From Bacteroidales bacterium UBA4116 (lineage in GTDB: Bacteria; Bacteroidota; Bacteroidia; Bacteroidales; Tannerellaceae), in NCBI GenBank assembly GCA_002381645.1, contig DFXE01000007.1, forward strand, positions 183,201 to 247,200: a stretch of 64,000 nucleotides of DNA, read 5' to 3'. Below the pieces are notes generated by a model. The model was not told where the DNA came from. It ran no database searches and saw nothing but the letters and a program-made list of their open reading frames with translations. This document shows, piece after piece, positions 17,321 through 24,266 of the stretch. The position numbers and the translations under genes are program-made. Each line of letters starts with the position of its first letter. The first letter of the stretch is position 1.

Positions 17321-17966
17321 TTATTTTTCATCTTGTTTTTTCTTTCCCTCTTTATCCTTTCGAATAATGAGATTGCGCAGAAAATCTAGAGCTTTAGTAC
17401 GATTAAACGGTTTACGACTAAATACTTCTCCCTGTTGGTCGTAGATGCTCCCGAAACTGCAATTAAACATCTTTTCAAAGACTTGTGCAATTTGAATCAG
17501 GTGTGCGGGTTTTCCGTTGCGTTGAAATACCTTTTTTGAAAAGAATAGGGCAACAACTATTTCCGCTAAACCAACAATCCCCAAGTCTTTCGACTTAGGG
17601 ATTATATACAATTCGGATTCAAATGTTGGTTGGTCGGATTGGCAAAATTGTTCGGGATACCGAATTTTGAGATTAAGTAGTTCTAATTCAGAATTGACAA
17701 GGGCTAAAGCTTTTTGGTAATAAGTAAATTTCGGGGCATTTTCCCCCCTGCTCGTACCGATGAAGCGACTCTATACCTACCAACTCAATACGGGTAATAT
17801 TCAGCATCCGATAAATTTCAGAGTAGCCTTTTGCGGACTGGCTGACGGTTTCTACTCCTTTCATAAAGCACCCATAGGCATTCTGCATTTCTTCGTTTGT
17901 TACTTCTTGCGAGGATTCAGACAGTAGACTGAAAAACCTCCCTTTTAATAATTCATTCATAGGCAT
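17321..17966 (-). pseudogene. RteC-like regulator interrupted by a frameshift
   Basis: Two adjacent reading frames join into one protein of ~215 aa. Frame one (from 17966) ends NITRIELVGIESLHRYEQGG and then reads out of phase. Removing one base from the six-G run (plus-strand C run 17743-17748) restores ENAPKFTYYQKALALVNSE, ELELLNLKIRYPEQF and then VGLAEIVVALFFSKKV, QVFEKMFNCSFGSIY and FSRKPFNRTKALDFLRNLI. The second half has the spacing of RteC C-terminal domains (helix, FEK-FN, RK-RT-LD-L). RteC controls excision and mobilization of tetracycline-type elements. Similarity is distant. The shift may be real inactivation, phase-variable slippage in the G run, or a sequencing error. Confidence 0.7.
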
Positions 17967-18082
17967 AAAATTTTATGTAAATATTAATAATCAGACCGAA
18001 GCCCTGTTTTATGCTGAATGGTTCTTATCAATTTGGTATAACAAATATCTTCGTATTTTGAATGTATATTGCTCGTTGAAAC

Positions 18083-18301
18083 TTAATTAGAATTATCTGC
18101 TAACAAAATCTCTTTATTTTGCCTTGTCGTTAAAACAAATAATAAATTCTTGAGTCTTTTACATCCTACGGTTTTAAGTGCCATATTCCATATTACAGAT
18201 TGTTCTTGTGCGGGAATATTGAGCCTGTTTAACAGTTCTGATATATCATTACAAATATTTCGATTCTTGTGGACGCATATAGCGCATTCAATACTGTTCA
18301 T
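18083..18301 (-). CDS. Small hypothetical protein coupled to the ferredoxin
   Basis: 72 aa with no recognised domain. It begins NSIECAICVHKNRNICNDIS, with Cys residues in a CxxC-x7-C pattern, then helical sequence with one more Cys. Its ATG shares one base with the ferredoxin stop (TAATG), so it is almost certainly translated with the ferredoxin. Tight coupling to an iron-sulfur protein and conserved-looking cysteines suggest a partner role, but this is inference only. Confidence 0.6.
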   Translation of the reverse strand: MNSIECAICVHKNRNICNDISELLNRLNIPAQEQSVIWNMALKTVGCKRLKNLLFVLTTRQNKEILLADNSN

Positions 18302-18612
18302 TATTTGTTATGTAAAAAAGATTGTTGATATTCCTCTTGTTTCCGATTTACTAATTCTAAAGCATTGAATCTGCATACTGCAATGCAATTTTTACAAGCT
18401 GTGCATTTATCAGGGTTAACTACTATTCGTTTCCCGTTTTCCCGCTCTTCCATACCCAACGCTTTTGCTCCGCACTTTTTCACACACAATTGACATCCTG
18501 CACAATTGTCGGAAATAACCCTTACGACCTTGTTTTTAGCAAGTTTACTTCTTTGGTAAAAAACAAAAACAATGAGCAAGACAAGGCTTGCTAAGATTAA
18601 AAATAGTTTCAT
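18301..18612 (-). CDS. Membrane-anchored 2[4Fe-4S] ferredoxin
   Basis: 103 aa. One N-terminal transmembrane segment (LFLILASLVLLIVFVFY) is followed by two complete CxxCxxCxxxC clusters: Cys37/40/43/47 and Cys70/73/76/80. The usual Pro after the fourth Cys is replaced (G and R). This would be a low-potential electron carrier tethered to the inner membrane with the clusters facing the cytoplasm. It is cargo of the mobile element, placed between the AraC regulator and the small coupled ORF. No reductase or oxidase gene is near, so its partner is encoded elsewhere. Confidence 0.88.
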   Translation of the reverse strand: MKLFLILASLVLLIVFVFYQRSKLAKNKVVRVISDNCAGCQLCVKKCGAKALGMEERENGKRIVVNPDKCTACKNCIAVCRFNALELVNRKQEEYQQSFLHNK

Positions 18613-18725
18613 TTTTACAGATTATTGTTAATGATTTCACATGATATAATACATACATTATTATACCTGCAAAATTACAGACACTTTATCCGATGGTAAA
18701 TAGACAATACTGGGATAGGATTGGA

Positions 18726-19604
18726 CTATTCGTGGAATTTGCGCCGGAATGCATTGGGAGATATTCCTGCTATTTTGGAGAATAGACGAGAAAAATAGGC
18801 ATGGTCTTCATAACCCAGTGAAAAAGCAATTTCTTTCACATCCATGTCTGTATGGTAAAGCAAACGTTTCGCTTCCAAAATTATCTGCTGATGTATCCAA
18901 TAACTTAAAGGGAAACCTGTTGTTTTTTTTACCGATTCATTTAAGTGCGAGAGCGAGTAGTTGAGTTTTTGGGCGTATTGGGTTGGACTTTTTATTGTTT
19001 TGAAATTTATAGCCAACAATTCCTTGAACTGATGTGCTATCAGTGCCGAACGGAATTTATTATCTAACAAGTACCCCTGCTTATCGGCATATTGCTCTGC
19101 AATAATTCCTATAAACACGTTTGCCAAGTTTAAGATGATTCTATCGCTGAACGCTGTTGATTCGGCTTGCATGGTATCATTCAACAAACGAGCAGTTTCA
19201 TCTATCCTCGTCAATGTAAATATGTCTAAAGGAATGGCTTTTTGTGTAAGAAACTGTTTTTCAAATACATTTTTGTAATGACTTTCAACCAATATGGAAT
19301 CAATAGCTAAAACCCAGCCTTTTATTTCTCGGAATGAAGATGCAAAATGAACTTGACCAGGACGAACATAAAAGAAAGATTGTTCTTGTAATTTTACTTC
19401 TTCAAAATCTATTGTAAATATGGTATCTACACTTTCGAGAAATAAAAACATATAATAATCATCCCGATGAACAATATTCTTATTAGACTTCAGCATATCT
19501 TCAGCCTCTTTATCTGTCATATTCAGATGGCTAAATTCTATACCAAGCGGAGTTTGAGTGTCCATTTGATGAATAGGAATAACTTCTCGTTTCGTTTGTT
19601 TCAT
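18726..19604 (-). CDS. AraC-family regulator (element cargo)
   Basis: 292 aa. N-terminal cupin-type sensing domain (YYMFLFLESVDTIFTIDFEEVKL, FFYVRPGQVHFAS) and C-terminal AraC double helix-turn-helix (AQKLNYSLSHLNESVKKTTG and VKEIAFSLGYEDHAYFSRLFSKIAGISPNAFRR). It is upstream of and in the same orientation as the ferredoxin gene (113-bp gap), so the ferredoxin pair is its likely target. The promoter region (19612-19633) contains a palindrome that could be an operator. Confidence 0.92.
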   Translation of the reverse strand: MKQTKREVIPIHQMDTQTPLGIEFSHLNMTDKEAEDMLKSNKNIVHRDDYYMFLFLESVDTIFTIDFEEVKLQEQSFFYVRPGQVHFASSFREIKGWVLAIDSILVESHYKNVFEKQFLTQKAIPLDIFTLTRIDETARLLNDTMQAESTAFSDRIILNLANVFIGIIAEQYADKQGYLLDNKFRSALIAHQFKELLAINFKTIKSPTQYAQKLNYSLSHLNESVKKTTGFPLSYWIHQQIILEAKRLLYHTDMDVKEIAFSLGYEDHAYFSRLFSKIAGISPNAFRRKFHE

Positions 19605-19611
19605 ATTTATG

Positions 19612-19633
19612 CAAAGGTACTTGTTTCAAACAA
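19612..19633 (-). promoter_or_regulatory. -7 box and adjoining palindrome of the AraC gene
   Basis: Minus strand TACCTTTG (19612-19619, TAnnTTTG) lies 8 bp from the ATG. Immediately upstream is the palindrome TTGTTT-C-AAACAA (19621-19633), well placed for a regulator to bind, possibly the AraC protein itself. Confidence 0.45.
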
Positions 19634-19709
19634 TATATGTAAAACTTCCGAATGATTTATTATTTAAATAAGATGTTCCTCTAACTACTCAATATCGGTC
19701 TGTTTTACA

Positions 19710-20951
19710 TCATATCCTTTCAATAACCTGCTTTTCAAGGCTCTCTAATTTATGCGAAAGAACTTCCATATCCTGACTGATTTTCTCTTTCGTTATCTTA
19801 GCGTAAATTTGGGTGGTTTTAATATTGGTATGTCCCATCATTCGGCTGACAGTTTCAATCGGAACTCCCTGTGAGATAGTCAATAAAGTTCCGAAAGTAT
19901 GACGGGCAACATGATAGGTTAAACGGGTCTTAATCCCGCATTGCTTGGCTATCTTTTTCTGAATAGTATTACAGCTACTATTGCTCGGGATAGGAAAAAC
20001 TCTGTTATCCCTTGTATAACCTTTGTATTTCTCTATTATCCGCTTGGGTACTTCTAACAGCCGGATACTCGAATCGGTATTAGTCTTTTGCCTGCGGTTA
20101 ATTATCCATAAATGACCATCAAAAGATGTTTTAAGATTGTCCTTTGTTAAGTTCTTAACATCCGAATAGCTGAGTCCGCAAAAGCAGGAAAACACAAATA
20201 AATCCCTTACCAGTTCATATTGGGCGTTCTTCATCTTGGCATTTACGAGCAAGTTAAGTTCCTCTTTGTTCAGGAATCCTCTATCCTTAGGTTCAGGGCT
20301 TATCAGGTAGCCTGCAAATGGGTTAATTGCTAACTGACCGGAGTTCCTTGCTATGGCAACGATATGTTTTACGCCTATCATATACATCCATATTGTATTG
20401 GTAGAGCATTCCCTTTCGGTTCTTAAATAATGCTCAAAGCCATTGATAAAAGCAAGGTTCAATTCTTTCAGGAAAATATCATCCCGCTTGTATTCCTGCC
20501 GGATATAGTTTTCCATATGCTTATACAAAAGGTTATATTTATTATAAGTAGCCTGTGCCCTGTTGTACCCTATCTTTCGGGAAAACTCCTGATTGTGCTT
20601 GGCAAATAGGGTTAAGAAAGTATCCTGCTTTACTCCTAAACCTAAATAGGCGTTCTTAACCTTATTGGCAGTGGCAAAGCCATCGGCTTGCATAACTTCT
20701 TGGTAATGCCTGTTTATATCCGTGCGGATTTTATCAAGTGTTAGGTTGCTTTTTACGGCTAATGCCGTTTTACCTATCATCCTGCCGGATTTGGTATCCC
20801 AGAGATTTACAGGGACATTCATTTTCAGACTGAACTGGCTAATTGTTCCGTCAATAGTAATCCTTCCCATTACAGGAACTGTTCCATTGGGTTTGGGGTT
20901 GTTCTTTTTGAGATAGAACAAAATCTTAAAAGTACTTCTCATCTTACTCAA
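19710..20951 (-). CDS. Tyrosine recombinase/integrase of the element
   Basis: 413 aa. An N-terminal arm-binding domain (residues ~1-100), SAM-like core-binding domain (~110-215) and catalytic domain (~225-400) are present. Catalytic residues visible: Lys289 (RRQKTN), His347 and Arg350 (HVARHTF), His374 (MGHTNIKTT) and the nucleophile Tyr383 (QIYAK). The position of the first catalytic Arg holds Ser261 (CGLSYSDVK), a substitution also reported for the CTnDOT integrase. It integrates and, with excision factors, excises the element. It is transcribed inward from the right end. Confidence 0.95.
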   Translation of the reverse strand: MSKMRSTFKILFYLKKNNPKPNGTVPVMGRITIDGTISQFSLKMNVPVNLWDTKSGRMIGKTALAVKSNLTLDKIRTDINRHYQEVMQADGFATANKVKNAYLGLGVKQDTFLTLFAKHNQEFSRKIGYNRAQATYNKYNLLYKHMENYIRQEYKRDDIFLKELNLAFINGFEHYLRTERECSTNTIWMYMIGVKHIVAIARNSGQLAINPFAGYLISPEPKDRGFLNKEELNLLVNAKMKNAQYELVRDLFVFSCFCGLSYSDVKNLTKDNLKTSFDGHLWIINRRQKTNTDSSIRLLEVPKRIIEKYKGYTRDNRVFPIPSNSSCNTIQKKIAKQCGIKTRLTYHVARHTFGTLLTISQGVPIETVSRMMGHTNIKTTQIYAKITKEKISQDMEVLSHKLESLEKQVIERI

Positions 20952-21305
20952 AGTTTACTGTTACAAAATTAGTTTACTCTGAGTTATAAGAGGTTATAAG
21001 TGATAGCGCAAGATGCAGACAAATAGCGACTTATAGGCGATTTGCATTTTCACAGGCTGGTAATGAAATGGTAACTGAACTTTGTCTTACCTTTGTCTAT
21101 CGGTGGCTTTTGCCGTCCAAAAGAAAAGCCAAACTAAGGACATTACCCGCACATTATCAATCGGTTGTCCTCGTTTGGCTGTAAATCGCTTTTTTATCAG
21201 ACTTTTATTTAAAATATTTCAGCAATAAGCCGTAGTAGACAAAAAACAAAGTGTACACTTTATTACAGCATATTTCATTTATATTTGCATTTACATTTAA
21301 TAATT
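20952..21305. other. 354-bp region holding the right end of the element and inverted repeats
   Basis: The part next to the integrase (20952-21180) should contain its promoter and binding sites. It shows GGCTTTT/AAAAGCC (21105-21130) and a longer imperfect inverted pair, AGCCAAAC-x2-AGGACA (21127-21142) with TGTCCT-x-GTTTGGCT (about 21166-21180). After ~21190 the sequence is AT-rich host DNA with the SDR promoter. No gene is seen. Confidence 0.5.
21280..21287 (+). promoter_or_regulatory. Putative -7 box of the SDR gene
   Basis: Plus strand TATATTTG (TAnnTTTG), 18 bp upstream of the ATG at 21306. It lies outside the element, so the gene probably kept its own promoter after the insertion. Confidence 0.45.
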
Positions 21306-22271
21306 ATGGACATACATAAAAAACAGACTATAGTTATTACAGGAGCAGCCGGTAATCTTGGAGGACTACTCGCTGAGCATATGAAAAATAAAGACATAAA
21401 CCTTCGTTTACTTATCCACAAAAAAAATATACCCGAAAATTTGAGGCAAAAAAAGAATGTCACATCTTATAAAATCGACCTTTCAAAAAAACAAACGCTG
21501 GACAATACATTAGAAAACGTTGATGTAATTGTACACTTTGCAGGAGTACTTTTTAAATCGAATCCGGAAAAATTCCTACCCGTAACCAATACACAATATT
21601 TCAAAAATTTACTGGATGCAACCGTCGAAAAAAAAGTAAATCGTATTATACTTATAAGTTTTCCACATGTGGAAGGAGAAAGTACGCCGGAGTTTCCGGC
21701 AAAAGGGATTTTAACCGGCAATCCCGTATCGACGCACGCCAAAACCCGTCTACAGGAAGAAAAGCTTTTATTTCAATATGCCGCCAAATATAAATTTGAA
21801 GCTGTAACTTTGCGTGTAGGCATGGTATATGGGAAAGGCATTCTCATGATCGACGCCGCACAATGGTTTGCCCGTCATTGGTTATTAGGCATATGGAAAA
21901 AACCCACTCACATCCATTTGATCTCTGTTGATGATTTTCTAACGGCTACAGCTGCCGCTATTGAAAAAGAAAACATAGAGGGTATTTATCATATCGGGGA
22001 TGAAGGCATACAAACCTTACAACAATTCCTCGACGATATAACAATCTATAAAGGTAATCACAAACCCTGGCGAATGCCTGTATGGATGATTATGGCTGCC
22101 GCGCGTACATTTGAATTGTTTTCCGCCCTATTTAACACAAAAAGTCCTTTAACGGTAGATTTCATCAAAATAGGAATGGTTTCATACTATGGCGACACCA
22201 CCCGCATGCGACAGGAATTGTTGTCTGAACTAAAATACCGGACCTATAAAGAGGGCCTGGATACTTTCTGA
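21306..22271 (+). CDS. NAD(P)-binding epimerase/dehydratase-like protein (atypical SDR)
   Basis: 321 aa from the ATG at 21306. The Rossmann motif is clear (TIVITGAAGNLGGLLAEHM), as are the NAD-binding DVIVHFAG segment and RVGMVYGKG. In the position of the extended-SDR catalytic YxxxK the sequence reads HAKTRLQEE, so both Tyr and Lys appear replaced (His and Arg). It may bind a nucleotide cofactor without classical dehydratase chemistry. The C-terminal part has the usual substrate-side pattern. The substrate cannot be inferred. Its last 42 bp overlap the 3' end of the convergent lipoprotein gene. Confidence 0.85.
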   Translation: MDIHKKQTIVITGAAGNLGGLLAEHMKNKDINLRLLIHKKNIPENLRQKKNVTSYKIDLSKKQTLDNTLENVDVIVHFAGVLFKSNPEKFLPVTNTQYFKNLLDATVEKKVNRIILISFPHVEGESTPEFPAKGILTGNPVSTHAKTRLQEEKLLFQYAAKYKFEAVTLRVGMVYGKGILMIDAAQWFARHWLLGIWKKPTHIHLISVDDFLTATAAAIEKENIEGIYHIGDEGIQTLQQFLDDITIYKGNHKPWRMPVWMIMAAARTFELFSALFNTKSPLTVDFIKIGMVSYYGDTTRMRQELLSELKYRTYKEGLDTF

Positions 22272-22520
22272 ATAATCGTCGGGATGATGAATCCACATAT
22301 ACCATATAATATCGATCATATGACCCGGCTCGAAAAATAAGGAGTTCATTTCGAACAGGTCATATACAGGATATGTTAAGGTTTGTTCCGTTATCATTTC
22401 CGTTTCAGAAGAAAATTGTGGAAGATAATCCTTTCCTATATAACATTTCCTTGCACATCCGGCGAAAGTAAGTAATACAATCATAATAATTACTAGGTGG
22501 AGAAATATTTCCTTTTTCAT
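22230..22520 (-). CDS. Small hypothetical lipoprotein
   Basis: 96 aa. Clear lipoprotein signal: KKEIFLHLVIIMIVLLTFAGC (lipobox FAGC). The mature part (~75 aa) is rich in aromatic and acidic residues and matches no domain I recognise. The 3' end overlaps the convergent SDR gene by 42 bp, which is unusual but acceptable. A -7 box lies at 22658-22665, giving a ~130-nt leader. Confidence 0.65.
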   Translation of the reverse strand: MKKEIFLHLVIIMIVLLTFAGCARKCYIGKDYLPQFSSETEMITEQTLTYPVYDLFEMNSLFFEPGHMIDIIWYMWIHHPDDYSESIQALFIGPVF

Positions 22521-22657
22521 AGTTCAATCTTTAATAATGTGTTAAAAAACAATAAACAAAACACAGGCGTTTAAAAGAAGAAAGTATCGAAACTTTCTGA
22601 GGAACACAGCACATTATTATGTCCGGCAACTTATTGAAATAACATCCGGCACTCCCT

Positions 22658-22665
22658 CAAATATA
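22658..22665 (-). promoter_or_regulatory. Putative -7 box of the small lipoprotein gene
   Basis: Minus strand TATATTTG, about 138 bp upstream of the ATG at 22520, implying a leader of ~130 nt. Confidence 0.4.
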
Positions 22666-22699
22666 GCAAAAATTATGTAAGAAAAAAATATTTTCGCAT

Positions 22700-22728
22700 A
22701 AAATAGCCCCACACCTACGCGGGGCTAT
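22700..22728 (-). terminator. Terminator-like hairpin after the 130-aa hypothetical gene
   Basis: Perfect 8-bp stem ATAGCCCC/GGGGCTAT (22703-22710 with 22721-22728), followed on the minus strand by a short T tract. It lies ~47 bp past the stop at 22775. Confidence 0.55.
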
Positions 22729-22774
22729 AGAAACGTTACCATTATACGGCTTTAATATATCCCATAAATATCCT

Positions 22775-23158
22775 TTATCTGCAATAATGGAATGTATTTT
22801 CACTTTTGACAGGCGGCTCTATTTTCAAATAACAATCCTTCATGATCCATTTGCTTCGTTTAAAGTCGTATCTGGAAGTTTTATTCAGATAAGCGATAAA
22901 TAAATCTTCATCTTCCGGTTGGTCAAAAAACAACATTACTTTTTCACACTTATTATCCACACCAAAACTCAGCATAATAGAGGTCGCCAAGTCGTCATAA
23001 GACGCTTCAATCACGTACTCGCGTATCCCGTCTTCAATATATTCCATAAAGCAAACAGGATATGCCTCATATTTTTCTTTTAATGTATCGTAGGACAAGC
23101 CCAATGCGCCACTTGCCTCCTCATTTAGTAATTCAAATTTATCTGTATGATTTTTCAT
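22775..23158 (-). CDS. Hypothetical protein, acidic
   Basis: About 128 aa from the ATG at 23158 (an ATG two codons upstream and a TTG three codons upstream are alternatives). No signal peptide and no membrane segment. The sequence mixes beta and helix, with LGLSYDTLKEKYEAYPV, YDDLATSIMLSFGVDNKCEKVMLFFDQ and a C-terminal SKWIMKDCYLKI. I do not recognise a family. It has its own -7 box (23294-23301) and a terminator-like hairpin, which supports a real monocistronic gene. Confidence 0.65.
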   Translation of the reverse strand: MKNHTDKFELLNEEASGALGLSYDTLKEKYEAYPVCFMEYIEDGIREYVIEASYDDLATSIMLSFGVDNKCEKVMLFFDQPEDEDLFIAYLNKTSRYDFKRSKWIMKDCYLKIEPPVKSENTFHYCR

Positions 23159-23293
23159 AAACATCAATATTTAGGCTTACTGTTTTCAGCAAGCCGGCTG
23201 TGATCCAATATTTTTTCTCGCCTGTATGCGTTGCCTTATCCGTCCAGATCTGAGCACCCGGCAGATAAAATCACAGTACTGAGTTTATAATTA

Positions 23294-23301
23294 CAAATAT
23301 A
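23294..23301 (-). promoter_or_regulatory. Putative -7 box of the 128-aa hypothetical gene
   Basis: Minus strand TATATTTG about 136 bp upstream of the ATG. The long AT-poor leader between them (23170-23280) shows no clear known RNA motif. Confidence 0.4.
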
Positions 23302-23359
23302 GTATTTACAGTTAAAGTATCCAATAAAAAAATTGATACTGAATTATATAATTAATAAC

Positions 23360-23367
23360 TATTTTTG
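23360..23367 (+). promoter_or_regulatory. Putative -7 box of the MNT-HEPN gene
   Basis: Plus strand TATTTTTG (TAnnTTTG), 19 bp upstream of the ATG at 23387. This placement favours the ATG at 23387 over the longer reading frame. Confidence 0.4.
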
Positions 23368-23386
23368 TTTACACAAAACATATAGA

Positions 23387-24265
23387 ATGAAAAAATCCAT
23401 ATTGCACCTACCCAATTATGCGCAGAAAGACCTTCTCTTTTTAATTGGAGAGATAAACAAACGGTTGCCGCAAGCCGAAATGATCATCCTATATGGAGGT
23501 TATGCAACTGGGAAATATATAGGATATAACGAACATGAAGAATCAGGGTTACCCGTTTCTTTTATTACAGATTATGATATATTAGTGGTCACAAGCGGCA
23601 TATCCGACAAGAAGGCCTCCAATATTCTGGATAACATAAATGACCTTTACTGCAAATATCCCGATTATCAAACACCTGTACAGTTTATTAATGATGACAT
23701 AAAAACGTTAAACCGCCAGTTAGAGGAAGGCAGGTATTTTTACACACAGTTAAAAAAAGAGGGGATTGTTCTATATGATAGCGGTAAATTTAAAACGGCC
23801 AGAATGCGTAAACTCAATTTTAAAGAAATACAACAAGAGGCTCAGAAGTATTTTGATGAAAAATTTCATAAAGCTGAACTATTTTTAGACCATGCAATAT
23901 TTGATTATAAAAAGCAAGAATATATAATGACTTCTTTTGATTTAAATCAAGCTACTGAAAATCTATACTATAGTATACGTTTAACTTTTACACTGAAAAA
24001 CAACAAACAACACAATTTGACTAAATTATCTGCTTCCGTGAAGCGTCATTCAGAGGAACTGATTAACATTTTTCCATACGATACGATCGAAGACAAACGC
24101 TTATTTTTACTTCTCAAAGATGCATATGTGGAATCTCGCTATAACCCCGACTTCCTGGTTACAAAAGATGATATTGATGCTCTTTTACCCCAAGTAAAAC
24201 GGCTTCGTGATATTACAAAACGTATTTGCGAGCAAAGAATAAGCGAATATGGAGAAATGGAATAA
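23387..24265 (+). CDS. Nucleotidyltransferase (MNT)-HEPN domain fusion protein
   Basis: 292 aa from the ATG at 23387. The N-terminal ~130 residues form a minimal nucleotidyltransferase: glycine motif ILYGGYATGKYIGY and metal-binding DYDILVV (Asp62, Asp64). The C-terminal ~150 residues fit a HEPN domain: EAQKYFDEKFHKAELFLDHAI, FDLNQATENLYYSIRLTFTLKN, and a final YVESRYNPDF with the Arg-Tyr typical of this group. As separate genes MNT and HEPN form toxin-antitoxin pairs in which MNT AMPylates the HEPN RNase. Here both sit in one chain, as in several Bacteroidetes proteins. The canonical RxxxxH RNase motif is not clear. It ends 1 bp from the convergent DUF1295 gene. Confidence 0.8.
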   Translation: MKKSILHLPNYAQKDLLFLIGEINKRLPQAEMIILYGGYATGKYIGYNEHEESGLPVSFITDYDILVVTSGISDKKASNILDNINDLYCKYPDYQTPVQFINDDIKTLNRQLEEGRYFYTQLKKEGIVLYDSGKFKTARMRKLNFKEIQQEAQKYFDEKFHKAELFLDHAIFDYKKQEYIMTSFDLNQATENLYYSIRLTFTLKNNKQHNLTKLSASVKRHSEELINIFPYDTIEDKRLFLLLKDAYVESRYNPDFLVTKDDIDALLPQVKRLRDITKRICEQRISEYGEME

Positions 24266-24266
24266 C

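Larger units (their letters stand above)
14340..21190. mobile_element. Integrative mobilizable element (about 6.8 kb, approximate ends)
   Basis: A block of minus-strand genes typical of Bacteroidetes mobilizable elements lies between two divergently oriented chromosomal genes (GHL10 and the SDR gene). It has a tyrosine integrase at the right end, BtgA/BtgB-like mobilization genes with an oriT-like inverted-repeat region, an RteC-like pseudogene, an excisionase-like helix-turn-helix protein, a GNAT-like protein, and cargo (AraC regulator, ferredoxin, small ORF). It has no conjugation (tra) genes, so transfer would need a helper. Composition shifts at both ends support insertion. Exact attL/attR were not identified, and no tRNA gene is present at either end. 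Confidence 0.8.

Noticed and set aside
17321..17966. Two separate small genes (96 and 92 aa)
   Set aside because: The two frames join into one RteC-like protein if one G is removed from a six-base run, and the region just before the second ATG reads as continuous coding sequence in the same frame.
14340..21190. tRNA or exact att direct repeat at the element ends
   Set aside because: No tRNA-like sequence was found at either end; the shared short strings (such as CTTTTATTTA) are AT-rich and could be chance.
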